A stretch of 64,000 nt of DNA from Streptomyces gardneri (GTDB lineage Bacteria; Actinomycetota; Actinomycetes; Streptomycetales; Streptomycetaceae). Location: assembly GCF_006539185.1 (NCBI RefSeq), contig NZ_BJMN01000046.1, positions 21,847-85,846 of the forward strand, given 5' to 3'. Position numbers and translations under genes: made by a program. This document shows, piece after piece, positions 32,193 through 41,390 of the stretch (positions within the stretch are counted from its first letter, which is position 1; every line of letters begins with the position of its first letter). The notes beneath the pieces were generated by a model that was given only the letters and a program-made list of their open reading frames with translations, had not been told where the DNA came from and ran no database searches.

Positions 32193-33596
32193 TCAGCCGA
32201 GGAGGACCACTTCCAGCTCGCTGCCCGGCTCCACGCCGTCCGCCTCCTCCGGGACCACGAGCAGGCAGTCCGCGTGCGCGAGGGCCGCGATGAGATGCGA
32301 GCCGGCACCGCCCACGGGAGTGACGGTGCCCGCCTCCGCGTCGTACGCGCCACGGAGGAACTGGCGGCGGCCGACCGGGGACGACAGCGCCTTGTCGGCG
32401 GCGAGGACCGCCCGGACCGTGGGCCTGTGCAGGTCCTTCACACCCATCAGGGCCCGGATCGCGGGACGTACGAACAGCTCGAAGGAGACGTACGAAGAGA
32501 CGGGATTGCCCGGCAGCGCGAGCAGGGGGATCTGCTCGTCGCCGATCGCGCCGAAGCCCTGCGGCTTGCCCGGCTGCATCGCCAGCTTGCGGAAGTCGAC
32601 CTGCCCGTCCGCGGTCAGCGCCTCCTTCACCACGTCGTACGCCCCGACGCTCACCCCGCCCGTCGTCACGATCAGGTCCGCCCGGATGAGCTGGTCCTCG
32701 ATCGTGGCCCGCAGCGTCTCGGCGTCGTCGGTGACGGCACCCACCCGGTAGGCGAGGGCGCCGGCGTCCCGCGCGGCGGCGGCCAGCGCGAAGCTGTTGG
32801 AGTCGTGGATCTGGCCCTCGCCCAGCGGCTCGCCGGGCTGGACCAGCTCGCTGCCGGTGGAGATCACGACCACCCGGGGGCGGGGACGGACCTTCACCGT
32901 GCCCCGGCCGATCGCGGCGAGCAGCCCGATCTGCGGCGGCCCGAGGACCGTGCCCGCCGCGAGGGCCAGCTCCCCGGCCCGTACGTCGCTGCCGCGCGCG
33001 CGGACGTGCGCCCGGGCCTCGGCCGCGCGGTGCACCCGCACCTCGCCGCCCGCACCCTCCGGGGCGGCGCTCGCGGCGCGCATGCCGGTGGCCGCGCCCC
33101 CGCCCGTACCGCCGTCGGTCCACTCGACGGGGACCACGGCCTCGGCGCCGGGCGGCAGCGGGGCGCCCGTCATGATCCGGGCGGCCTGCCCGGGGCCGAC
33201 GGTGGGCAGCCCGCCGTCACCGGCCGCGACGTCCCCGATGACCGTGAGGACGGCGGGGAACTCCTCGGTGGCACCGGCGACATCGGCGACCCGCACCGCG
33301 TACCCGTCCATGGAGCTGTTGTCGAAGGGCGGCAGCGCGACCGGCACCGTCACGTCCTCGACGAGGACACAGCCCTGCGCGTCGAGCAGTTGGAGCTCGA
33401 TGGGTTCGAGCGGGCCGACCGTCGCGAGGATGTCGGCGAGGTGCTCGTCCACCGACCACAGACCGCGGGCCGGACCCTCGCAGGGGTCCGCCGGGCCGTG
33501 CTCGGGGCCGTGGCCGTGCTCGTGCTCATGGCCGTGCCCGTGGCCGTGCTCATGGCCCTGCTCGTCGGACGGCGACGGTGCCGCGCTGCTGCTCAA
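32193..33596 (-). CDS. glp: Gephyrin-like molybdotransferase Glp (MoeA-type)
   Basis: A 467-residue MoeA/gephyrin-E-type protein. The MoeA start LWSVDEHLADIL follows a variable tail; further motifs are PPFDNSSMDGYAV, RIMTGAPLPPGA, the MogA-like domain with STGSELV and TTGGVSVG, and ALPGNPVSSYVSFE. MoeA inserts molybdenum; in actinobacteria the paralogue Glp also acts in division with the receptor GlpR/SepX, and sepX is nearby. The first 35 residues are unusual, with nine His between 15 and 33 in an HGHGHEHEHGH pattern. The TTG start at 33596 lies 5 bases after the galU stop; an ATG at 33620 is an alternative. Confidence 0.9.
   Translation of the reverse strand: MSSSAAPSPSDEQGHEHGHGHGHEHEHGHGPEHGPADPCEGPARGLWSVDEHLADILATVGPLEPIELQLLDAQGCVLVEDVTVPVALPPFDNSSMDGYAVRVADVAGATEEFPAVLTVIGDVAAGDGGLPTVGPGQAARIMTGAPLPPGAEAVVPVEWTDGGTGGGAATGMRAASAAPEGAGGEVRVHRAAEARAHVRARGSDVRAGELALAAGTVLGPPQIGLLAAIGRGTVKVRPRPRVVVISTGSELVQPGEPLGEGQIHDSNSFALAAAARDAGALAYRVGAVTDDAETLRATIEDQLIRADLIVTTGGVSVGAYDVVKEALTADGQVDFRKLAMQPGKPQGFGAIGDEQIPLLALPGNPVSSYVSFELFVRPAIRALMGVKDLHRPTVRAVLAADKALSSPVGRRQFLRGAYDAEAGTVTPVGGAGSHLIAALAHADCLLVVPEEADGVEPGSELEVVLLG
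33485..33562 (-). repeat. Short tandem repeats encoding the His-rich tail of Glp
   Basis: Imperfect repetition of GGCCACGAGCAC-type units, read on the minus strand, encodes alternating Gly-His and Glu-His pairs. Such tracts can change length by slippage. Confidence 0.7.
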
Positions 33597-33600
33597 GGTC

Positions 33601-34512
33601 CTACATCTCCTCGCTGACATACCTCCGGAGCCAGTCCCGGAAGTCCGGTCCCAGATCTTCACGTTCGCACGCGAGTCTGACAATGGCACGCAGATAGTCC
33701 CCGCGGTCACCGGTGTCATAGCGGCGGCCCTTGAACACGACACCGTGCACCGGCCCGCCGATCTTCTCGTCGGCGGCGAGCTTCTGCAGGGCGTCGGTCA
33801 GCTGGATCTCCCCGCCGCGGCCCGGCTCGGTCTCCCGCAGCATCCCGAAGACGGCCGGATCCAGTACGTAGCGGCCGATGATCGCGTAACTGCTCGGCGC
33901 CTCCGCCGGCTCCGGCTTCTCCACCAGGTCCGTCACGCGCACGACGTCCGAGTCGGCGGTCGCCTCGACGGCCGCGCAGCCGTACAGGTGGATCTGCGAG
34001 GGCTCGACCTCCATCAGGGCGATCACACTGCCGCCCTCGCGCTCCTGGACCTCCACCATCCGCGCGAGGAGCGGGTCCCGGGGGTCGATCAGGTCGTCGC
34101 CGAGGAGCACCGCGAAGGGCTGGTCGCCGACGTGCGGGGCCGCGCACAGCACCGCGTGGCCGAGGCCGCGCGGGGCGCCCTGGCGCACGTAGTGCATCGT
34201 GGCGAGGTCGCTGGACTCCTGGACCTTGGAGAGGCGCTCGTCGTCGCCCTTCCGGATCAGAGCTTCCTCCAGCTCGTAGTTCCGGTCGAAGTGGTCCTCA
34301 AGGGGACGCTTGTTGCGGCCGGTGATCATCAGAACATCCGAGAGACCGGCCGCGACGGCCTCCTCGACGACGTACTGGATCGCCGGTTTGTCGACGACCG
34401 GCAGCATCTCCTTCGGCGTCGCCTTGGTGGCCGGGAGGAAGCGGGTTCCGAGGCCCGCGGCCGGGATGACAGCCTTGCTGATCCGGCCGAGCCTGGGGAG
34501 CGACTGATTCAT
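33601..34512 (-). CDS. galU: UTP-glucose-1-phosphate uridylyltransferase
   Basis: A 303-residue nucleotidyltransferase making UDP-glucose for polysaccharide and wall polymers. It has the signature AAGLGTRFLPATKATPKEMLP (nucleotide loop and catalytic Arg/Lys), then LLGDDLI with the metal-binding Asp, EKP and the GxIQLTDAL segment. Length is normal. TAAGGT lies 7 bases before the ATG, so a leaderless transcript is likely; this would be the promoter of the galU-glp-moaC-mogA-GNAT operon. It is divergent from the formyl-THF cyclo-ligase gene. Confidence 0.95.
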   Translation of the reverse strand: MNQSLPRLGRISKAVIPAAGLGTRFLPATKATPKEMLPVVDKPAIQYVVEEAVAAGLSDVLMITGRNKRPLEDHFDRNYELEEALIRKGDDERLSKVQESSDLATMHYVRQGAPRGLGHAVLCAAPHVGDQPFAVLLGDDLIDPRDPLLARMVEVQEREGGSVIALMEVEPSQIHLYGCAAVEATADSDVVRVTDLVEKPEPAEAPSSYAIIGRYVLDPAVFGMLRETEPGRGGEIQLTDALQKLAADEKIGGPVHGVVFKGRRYDTGDRGDYLRAIVRLACEREDLGPDFRDWLRRYVSEEM

Positions 34513-34519
34513 GGAGTGC

Positions 34520-34525
34520 ACCTTA
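34520..34525 (-). promoter_or_regulatory. -10 hexamer of galU (leaderless candidate)
   Basis: TAAGGT on the minus strand, ending 7 bases before the ATG; no recognisable -35 at the usual spacing. Confidence 0.5.
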
Positions 34526-34616
34526 GTCGTTCGGAATGAGAGAAAGATGTGGCTTCGATTAACTTCATGCACATAAAGACAGTTACGAGACTTTCGTGAA
34601 TTCAGATGAGGTCCCC

Positions 34617-35231
34617 ATGGCATCCGAGACATCCGAATCGTCCGAAAAGCCCCTGCTGCGCAGTCGACTTCTGGCCGCCCGCGCCGCCCTGAGCGCCGAA
34701 TCCCGCGCGGACGCGGCCGATTCCCTCGCCCGCCACGGAGTGGAACTGGCCGAGCTCGCCGAGGCGTCCACCGTCGCCGCCTACGTCTCCGTGGGCCGCG
34801 AGCCGGGCACGCGCGCGCTGCTCGACGCCCTGCACGCGCGCGGGGTGCGGGTCCTGCTCCCCGTACTGCTCCCCGACAACGACCTGGACTGGGCCTCGTA
34901 CGAAGGTCCGGAGCATCCGGAGCGACTCGCGAAGGCCGGCCGCGGACTCCTCGAACCGGTCGGCCCCCGCCTCGGGCCCGAGGCCGTCTGCGCCGCCGAC
35001 GCCGTCCTGCTGCCGGGCCTCGCGGTCGACGGGCGCGGGATGCGCCTCGGACGGGGCGGCGGCTCGTACGACCGGGTCCTCGCCCGGCTCGCGCGGGCGG
35101 GCAAGGACCCCGCCCTCGTGGTGCTCCTGTACGCGGACGAGGTGGTCGCCCGGGTCCCGGAGGAACCGCACGACCACCCCGTGCACGCCGTGGTGACCCC
35201 GGCCGGGGTCACCCGCTTCCGTACCGCCTGA
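34617..35231 (+). CDS. 5-formyltetrahydrofolate cyclo-ligase
   Basis: A 204-residue enzyme converting 5-formyl-THF to 5,10-methenyl-THF with ATP. The key signature near residue 137-152 is DGRGMRLGRGGGSYDR, matching the family G-x-R-L-G-x-G-x-G-x-Y-D-R nucleotide motif with Ser instead of the first Tyr. An N-terminal basic helix (LLRSRLLAARAAL) and LLPVLLP strand also fit. ATG at 34617 has GAGG six bases upstream; an in-frame GTG at 34596 would add seven residues. It faces away from galU and ends 8 bases before the convergent penicillin acylase stop. Confidence 0.93.
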   Translation: MASETSESSEKPLLRSRLLAARAALSAESRADAADSLARHGVELAELAEASTVAAYVSVGREPGTRALLDALHARGVRVLLPVLLPDNDLDWASYEGPEHPERLAKAGRGLLEPVGPRLGPEAVCAADAVLLPGLAVDGRGMRLGRGGGSYDRVLARLARAGKDPALVVLLYADEVVARVPEEPHDHPVHAVVTPAGVTRFRTA

Positions 35232-35239
35232 TCAGGGGA

Positions 35240-37996
35240 TCAGGGCTTGAGGACCAGCGTGTCCTTCGCCGCCGCGTCGACCGCCGCCTTGCCGTAGGCC
35301 CAGTCGTACAGCTCGCCCTTCGCCCAGGTGTCCGTCTGGTCGGTGTAGTTCGAGTGGAAGGCGTGGCCGGAGGCTCCGGTCAGGTTGACCCACCGGGACT
35401 TGTCCCAGTCGCCGACGTTGACCACCATCCGCATCGACGGCACCCAGATGACCTCGTAGCCGCCGGCCGCGTTCCAGCCGGTCGCGTCGACCGCCGCCTC
35501 GCCGCCGCCCAGGTTCCACGGGCCGCGGTTGAGGAGCTGCTGCACGGCGCCGGGTCCGGCGGTGCCGAGGGTCTGGTTCTTCAGGGTCAGCTGGTGCAGC
35601 CGACCCCAGCTCCAGGTGGAGATGTCCTTGCCGAGCTTGGCGGTCAGCTCCCAGCGGGCGTCCTTCATGGCCCGGGCGAACAGCTGGTCACGGGTCTCGG
35701 TGGCCGCGTCGAGGCGGTTGCCCGGCGTCGTCCACCACTCGCTCTTCTCCTGCTTGAGGAGCGGGCGGACCACCTCGTACCAGCGGTCGCCGCCGTCCGG
35801 CTGCGCCGAGTCGGCGTCGCGCTCGCCGCACTCGCGGACGAGCTTGTTCTGCTCGTCGACCGGTCCGGTGGCCTCGGCCGGGAGCACGTTGATGCAGTCG
35901 CCCTCGGCGCGCAGCTCCTTGGGCAGCTTGTCGCCGAAGGCGAGCTTGAGGACGTTGCGCCAGACCGCGTTGAAGTAGGCGGCGGCGGCCGAGTCGGGCT
36001 CCTGGGTGTAGTCCCAGCCCTCCAGGAGCTTCTGCGCCTCGCGGACGTACGGGTCGGAGATGTCGACCTTCAGCAGGAGCGGGTTGAGCAGCGTCGCGAT
36101 CTCGCTGCGGTTGTCCGTCTGCATGGTCCGCATGTCGTCCGGCGAGATCTTGCCGCCGTCCTTGGTCTTCGACTCGATGAGGTCGTTGATCCGCTGGCTG
36201 CGCGAGCCGTAGCCCCAGTCCTTGGTGAGCAGGTCGGGGTAGGTCTTCTGGTCGATCACGGCCTGGTTGGCGGTGACGATGTAGCCGCGGTCCGGGTTGT
36301 ACTCGTACGGCAGCTTCTCGAAGGGGATGTACCCCTTCCACCTGTACGTGGAGTCCCAGCCCGGCGCCGGGAGGGCACCGTCGCCCTTGGTGCGCTGCGG
36401 GATCTTGCCCGGGGACTGGTAGCCGATGTTGCCCGCGGTGTCGGCGTAGATCAGGTTCTGGGACGGGACCTCGAAGTTCTTGGCCGCCGCCCGGAAGGTG
36501 GCGAAGTCCTTGGCGCGGTCGAGCGCGAAGATCGCGTCCATCGACTTGCCGGGCTGGAGCGCCGTCCACTGGAGGGAGACGCCGTAGCCGGTGCCGCGGT
36601 CGGGGGCGGCGTTGCCGACGGGGGCCTTCTGGCCGACCGTCTCCAGCTCGGAGGAGCGGTCGGAGACGAGCGGGCCGCGGTCGGTGGAGCGGACCGTGAT
36701 CTTCCGGTCCTCGCCGCCGGCGACCTTGATGACCTCCTCGCGGCTCGTGAACGGCTTGACCTTGCCGTCGACGAGGTAGCCGTCCGGGCCGATCTTCTCC
36801 AGGTAGAGGTCGGTGACGTCGGCGCCGAGGTTGGTGAGACCCCAGGCGATCTTGTCGTTGTGGCCGATGATCACGCCGGGCATGCCGGAGAAGGTGTAGC
36901 CGGCGACGTCGTAGCGGCAGGTCGCCGAGACCGAGCGGCAGTGCAGACCCATCTGGTACCAGAGGGACGGCAGCTGCGGCGAGAGGTGCGGGTCGTTGGC
37001 CAGGAGCGGCTTGCCCGAGGTCGTCTTCTCGCCGGCGACGACCCAGGAGTTCGAGCCGATGCCGTTGCCGTTGGGGCCGAGGAGCGCCGGGATGCCGTCG
37101 AGGACCTCGGAGAGCGCGCCGAGCTGGGCGTCCGCGCCGTTGCCGCCGGAGGAACCGCCGGGGCCGGTGCCCGGGGTGTCACCGGTCGTGGTCCCGTCGC
37201 CCTCGGTGGCCTCGGCCGCCGGGTCGAACTTCCCGGTGCCCTCGTCGACGGCGCCCTTGTCGAGGATCGGCTGGTGCAGCGCGTACGGGTACTCCGGGTA
37301 GAGCTGCTTGATCTGGCTCGCGCTCATCCGGCTCGTCATCAGCGAGCGGTCGATCTCGTCCTGCATGTTGCCGCGCAGGTCCCAGGCCATCGCCTTGAGC
37401 CAGGCCACCGAGTCGACCGGGGTCCACGGCTCGATCGCGTAGTCGTTGGTGAAGGACAGGGCCGCGTACTCGACGGAGATGTCCTTCGGGGCCCGGTCCT
37501 TGAGGTAGGCGTTGACGCCCTCCGCGTAGGCCTTGAGGTACTTCTTCGTCTCGGCCGACAGCACCGTGTCGTACTCCTGCTGCGCGACCCGGCGCCAGCC
37601 GAGCGTGCGCAGGAAGGAGTCCGTCTCGATCTGGCTCTCGCCGAACATCTCGGAGAGGCGGCCCGCGGTCACGTGCCGGCGGACGTCCATCTCGTAGAAG
37701 CGGTCCTGCGCCTGGACGTAGCCCTGGGCGCGGAAGAGGTCCGTCTCGTTGTCCGCGTAGATCTGCGGGACGCCGTTCGCGTCCCGCTTGACCTCGACGT
37801 CGGCGGAGAGGCTGTCGAGCCGGATCTCGCCCGTGGTCTGCGGGAACGAGGCCCGGACGGTGCTGACACCCCAGTACCCGCCGAATCCGATGCCCGCGAC
37901 CAGTGCGAGGACCAGGACGAGGAGGAACAGACGGGCACGCCGCCCTTTCTTCTTGGCGGTCTTCTTGCCCGGGGGCGCGGTCGTGTTGGAGGGCAT
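35240..37996 (-). CDS. Penicillin acylase-family (Ntn) hydrolase, membrane-anchored
   Basis: A 918-residue Ntn hydrolase of the penicillin/acyl-homoserine-lactone acylase family. A Lys-rich N-terminus and one helix (residues 22-42) anchor it outside the cell. The alpha chain runs to about residue 314; cleavage at Gly314-Ser315 would expose the nucleophile Ser315 (SNSWVV), as in E. coli acylase SNxWV. A Thr/Gly/Pro-rich spacer lies just before at 262-290. The family cleaves amides of fatty acids, beta-lactams or quorum signals; the physiological substrate is unknown. GAAGGA precedes the ATG. Confidence 0.92.
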   Translation of the reverse strand: MPSNTTAPPGKKTAKKKGRRARLFLLVLVLALVAGIGFGGYWGVSTVRASFPQTTGEIRLDSLSADVEVKRDANGVPQIYADNETDLFRAQGYVQAQDRFYEMDVRRHVTAGRLSEMFGESQIETDSFLRTLGWRRVAQQEYDTVLSAETKKYLKAYAEGVNAYLKDRAPKDISVEYAALSFTNDYAIEPWTPVDSVAWLKAMAWDLRGNMQDEIDRSLMTSRMSASQIKQLYPEYPYALHQPILDKGAVDEGTGKFDPAAEATEGDGTTTGDTPGTGPGGSSGGNGADAQLGALSEVLDGIPALLGPNGNGIGSNSWVVAGEKTTSGKPLLANDPHLSPQLPSLWYQMGLHCRSVSATCRYDVAGYTFSGMPGVIIGHNDKIAWGLTNLGADVTDLYLEKIGPDGYLVDGKVKPFTSREEVIKVAGGEDRKITVRSTDRGPLVSDRSSELETVGQKAPVGNAAPDRGTGYGVSLQWTALQPGKSMDAIFALDRAKDFATFRAAAKNFEVPSQNLIYADTAGNIGYQSPGKIPQRTKGDGALPAPGWDSTYRWKGYIPFEKLPYEYNPDRGYIVTANQAVIDQKTYPDLLTKDWGYGSRSQRINDLIESKTKDGGKISPDDMRTMQTDNRSEIATLLNPLLLKVDISDPYVREAQKLLEGWDYTQEPDSAAAAYFNAVWRNVLKLAFGDKLPKELRAEGDCINVLPAEATGPVDEQNKLVRECGERDADSAQPDGGDRWYEVVRPLLKQEKSEWWTTPGNRLDAATETRDQLFARAMKDARWELTAKLGKDISTWSWGRLHQLTLKNQTLGTAGPGAVQQLLNRGPWNLGGGEAAVDATGWNAAGGYEVIWVPSMRMVVNVGDWDKSRWVNLTGASGHAFHSNYTDQTDTWAKGELYDWAYGKAAVDAAAKDTLVLKP

Positions 37997-38210
37997 CGCT
38001 GTCCTTCGAGGGGCAGGGTGGTCCTGGAGTACGGGTGCCACCTTAGGCGCAGCGTCCCGAGGGCCCGGACTCGGTGTCAGGAACAGAACCGTACTGATGA
38101 GCGGGTCCGCGCAAAGAAGGCGTCAAGAAAACGTTAAAGATTAGGTAAGGTAACGAAGTGTCGGCCGCTGGAGGAACGATCCAGCTGCATGCGAGGGGAA
38201 GGAACGGCCA

Positions 38211-39779
38211 CTGACTGTCCACGAGCTCAACGAACTTCTGCTCATCTGCTCGCTGGTGTTGCTGATCGCCGTCGCGGCCGTGCGGATCTCTTCGCGGAGC
38301 GGGCTCCCCAGCCTGCTGCTCTACCTCGGGATCGGCGTCGCCATAGGGCAGGACGGGATCGGCAACGTCGCCTTCGACAACGCCGAGCTCACCCAGGTCA
38401 TCGGCTACGCGGCCCTCGTCGTGATCCTCGCCGAGGGTGGCCTCGGCACGAAGTGGAAGGAGATCAAGCCGGCCCTGCCGGCCGCCGTCGTCCTCTCCAC
38501 CATCGGGGTCGCCGTCAGCGTCGGCATCACGGCCACGGCCGCCCACTACCTCGTCGGCCTCGAATGGCAGCAGGCGCTGATCATCGGCGCCGTCGTCTCC
38601 TCCACCGACGCCGCCGCGGTCTTCTCCGTGCTGCGCAAGGTACCGCTGCCGTCCCGGGTCACCGGTGTCCTGGAGGCCGAGTCCGGCTTCAACGACGCCC
38701 CCGTCGTCATCCTCGTCGTCGCCTTCTCCACCGCGGGACCCGTCGACGCCTGGTACGTCCTCGTCGGCACGATCGCCCTGGAGCTCGCCATCGGCGTCGC
38801 CGTCGGTCTCACCGTCGGCTTCCTCGGCGCGTACGGCCTCCGGCACGTCGCCCTGCCCGCCTCCGGCCTCTACCCGATCGCCGTCATGGCCATCGCGGTC
38901 GTGGCGTACGCGGCCGGCGCCCTGGCCCACGGCTCCGGCTTCCTCGCCGTCTACCTGGCCGCGATGGTCCTCGGCAACGCCAAGCTGCCGCACGCTCCCG
39001 CCAACCGCGGCTTCGCCGAGGGACTCGGCTGGATCGCCCAGATCGGCATGTTCGTCCTGCTCGGCCTGCTCGTCACCCCGCACGAGCTCGTCCACGACTT
39101 CTGGCCCGCCGTCGTCATCGGCCTCGTCCTGACGATGGTCGCGCGGCCCATGGAGGTCCTGGTCAGCCTGGCGCCCTTCCGGATCCCGTGGCAGGAGCAG
39201 GCCCTCATGTCCTGGGCCGGCCTGCGCGGAGCCGTCCCCATCATCCTCGCCACCATCCCGATGGTGTCGCAGATCGAGGGCAGCGAGCGGATCTTCAACA
39301 TCGTCTTCGTCCTCGTCGTCGTCTACACCCTGGTCCAGGGGCCGACGCTGCCCTGGCTGGCCAAGGCGCTGAAGCTGGCCGACTCGGCCGAGGCCGCCGA
39401 CCTCGGCGTCGAGTCCGCGCCGCTGGAGCGGCTGCGCGGGCACCTGCTCTCCGTCGCCATCCCCAAGAACTCGCGGATGCACGGCGTCGAGGTCGCGGAG
39501 CTGCGGCTCCCGGCCGGAGCGGCGGTCACCCTCGTCGTCCGCGAGGACCAGAGCTTCGTACCGGGCCCGGCGACCGTCCTGCGCCGCGGCGACGAGCTGC
39601 TCGTCGTCGCGACCGACCCCGTCCGGGACGCCACGGAGCGGCGCCTGCGGGCCGTCGGACAGGGCGGCAAGCTCGCCGGCTGGCTCGGTACGGGCGGCGG
39701 CAAGGAGCTGTCCCCGACCACGGAGGGGACGGCGATGCGGTTCCACCTGCCGGGCGGACCGAAGAAAACATCCCGTTGA
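38211..39779 (+). CDS. CPA1-type K+/H+ or Na+/H+ antiporter with TrkA-C domain
   Basis: About 522 residues: 12-13 membrane helices (residues 1-390) then a TrkA-C-like regulatory domain (~405-490; GVEVAELRLPAGAAVTLVVREDQSF region, RRGDELLVVA). Helix-5 residues SSTDAAAVFS and ESGFNDAP are the NhaP/NhaP2 ion-binding motifs, and GLRGAVP is also conserved. It exchanges cations for protons, for pH and osmotic control; the TrkA-C domain may bind a nucleotide. The conserved N-terminus VHELNELLLICSLV places the start at CTG 38211, with GGAAGGAA 7 bases upstream and no ATG/GTG in frame between. TTG 38256 is a fallback start. Confidence 0.9.
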   Translation: MTVHELNELLLICSLVLLIAVAAVRISSRSGLPSLLLYLGIGVAIGQDGIGNVAFDNAELTQVIGYAALVVILAEGGLGTKWKEIKPALPAAVVLSTIGVAVSVGITATAAHYLVGLEWQQALIIGAVVSSTDAAAVFSVLRKVPLPSRVTGVLEAESGFNDAPVVILVVAFSTAGPVDAWYVLVGTIALELAIGVAVGLTVGFLGAYGLRHVALPASGLYPIAVMAIAVVAYAAGALAHGSGFLAVYLAAMVLGNAKLPHAPANRGFAEGLGWIAQIGMFVLLGLLVTPHELVHDFWPAVVIGLVLTMVARPMEVLVSLAPFRIPWQEQALMSWAGLRGAVPIILATIPMVSQIEGSERIFNIVFVLVVVYTLVQGPTLPWLAKALKLADSAEAADLGVESAPLERLRGHLLSVAIPKNSRMHGVEVAELRLPAGAAVTLVVREDQSFVPGPATVLRRGDELLVVATDPVRDATERRLRAVGQGGKLAGWLGTGGGKELSPTTEGTAMRFHLPGGPKKTSR

Positions 39780-40050
39780 CGGCCGATGGTCACCGGTAAT
39801 CGCAGGCATTAATTCAGGTGCGGGAGCGTTTTCCCAGGCAGGAAGACGCTCTTCCCTGTACCATGAAGGCACACCTGATCGAACCAACTCTGCCTGACGC
39901 AGAGCTGGCGCGACCGTATGGCGGCCGTGGCGCCCCTCCGCAGTGGGGCCGGCCCGGTATCTACCGCAGTAACGCGCATGAGGACAGCTCTCGGCGACAC
40001 CCGCACCACAGTGCCGGGGCGCGCTACCAGGCGGCAGAAAGGCCAGGACC

Positions 40051-41322
40051 GTGGCGTCCACGGTCATCTCGGACAAGCGGCCCGGCTACGGGCAGCTGCT
40101 GCGCACTCCCGGTGCGCTGTCCTTCCTGCTCCCCGGCTTCGCCGCACGGCAGCCCTTCGCGATGCTGACCATCGGCATCGTCCTGCTCGTCCAGCACACC
40201 ACCGGCTCCTTCGGCAGCGCGGGCGCCGTGGCCGCCGTCACCGGTGTCTCCATGGCGCTCTTCGCACCGCAGAGCGGCAAGCTCGCCGACCGCTTCGGCC
40301 AGCGCGCCGTCCTGCTCCCCGGCGTCCTCGTCCACACCGCGTCCGTCTCCCTGCTGGTGGTGCTCGCCCTGAGCGGCGCCCCGCTGTGGGCGCTGTTCCT
40401 GGCCGCCGTGCCCGCCGGCGCGTCCGTGCCCCAGGTCGGACCGATGGTCCGGGCCCGGTGGGCGGCGAAGCTCGACGGCACCCCGCTGATGCCGACGGCC
40501 GCGGCCTTCGAGTCCGTGACCGACGAGTTCACCTTCGTCGTCGGCCCCGTCCTCGCGACCGCCCTGTGCACCGGCATCCACCCGGCCGCGGGCCTGATCG
40601 CCGAGGCCGCCCTCACCCTCGTCGGCGGCCTGTTCTTCGCCGCGCAGCGCGCCACCCAGCCCGCGTTCGGGATCTCCGCCGCGGCCGCCGCGGGCCCCCA
40701 CCGCTCGGCCCTCTCCATCCCCGGCGTCCGCGTCCTGATCGTCGCCTTCCTCGGCATCGGCTCCGTCTTCGGCGGCATGCAGGTCTCCCTGACCGCCTTC
40801 ACCGAGGAGATCGGCAACCCCGGCGCCAACGGCCTGCTGTACGGGATCTTCGCCGCCGGCAACATGCTCGCGGGCATCGCGATGGGCGCCGTCGCCTGGA
40901 AGACCGGCCCCCGCCGCCGGCTGATCCTCGGCTACGCCGGCCTCACGGTCGCGGCCTCCCTGCTGTGGACCGCGCACTCGGTGCTCCTCCTCGGCGCCCT
41001 GGGCCTGGTCGTGGGTCTGTGCATCGCCCCCGCCCTGATCACCGGGTACACCATCGTCGAGACCCTGATCCCGGCGTCGGCCCGTACCGAGGCCTTCACC
41101 TGGCTCACCGGCGCCGTCGCGCTCGGCCAGGCCGCGGCCGTCACGATCGCCGGCCGCCTCGCCGACTCGCAGGGATCCAGCGCCGGCTTCCTGGTGCCGA
41201 TGGCGGGCACCGTGCTGGCCCTGGCCACGCTCCTCGCCCTCCGGTCGCGGCTGAAGCCGCGCGAGACCAGCCGGGTCGCGGCACGTGGTATCGGTCACCG
41301 CGTGCCGGTGGCGGTGGACTGA
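40051..41322 (+). CDS. Major facilitator superfamily transporter
   Basis: A 423-residue 12-helix MFS protein with two six-helix halves separated by a loop near residue 215 (RATQPAF to PHRSALS). The loop 2-3 motif SGKLADRFGQRA (residues 74-85) is the MFS motif A. It most resembles drug or small-solute exporters of actinobacteria that lack a known substrate. GTG at 40051 has AGGA close upstream. It stands alone on the plus strand, with a 271-base upstream gap containing no convincing gene. Confidence 0.88.
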   Translation: MASTVISDKRPGYGQLLRTPGALSFLLPGFAARQPFAMLTIGIVLLVQHTTGSFGSAGAVAAVTGVSMALFAPQSGKLADRFGQRAVLLPGVLVHTASVSLLVVLALSGAPLWALFLAAVPAGASVPQVGPMVRARWAAKLDGTPLMPTAAAFESVTDEFTFVVGPVLATALCTGIHPAAGLIAEAALTLVGGLFFAAQRATQPAFGISAAAAAGPHRSALSIPGVRVLIVAFLGIGSVFGGMQVSLTAFTEEIGNPGANGLLYGIFAAGNMLAGIAMGAVAWKTGPRRRLILGYAGLTVAASLLWTAHSVLLLGALGLVVGLCIAPALITGYTIVETLIPASARTEAFTWLTGAVALGQAAAVTIAGRLADSQGSSAGFLVPMAGTVLALATLLALRSRLKPRETSRVAARGIGHRVPVAVD

Positions 41323-41390
41323 TCCCACGGAATACGTCAGTATGGATCGTCGTTAGCACTCGATGAGTGTGAGTGCCAGGAGGAAGTCAA

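Noticed and set aside
39818..40168. A 116-codon plus-strand frame ahead of the MFS gene (inner ATG at 39863)
   Set aside because: There is no ribosome site, the composition drifts, and the second half only shadows the MFS start. A short leader peptide cannot be excluded but is not supported.
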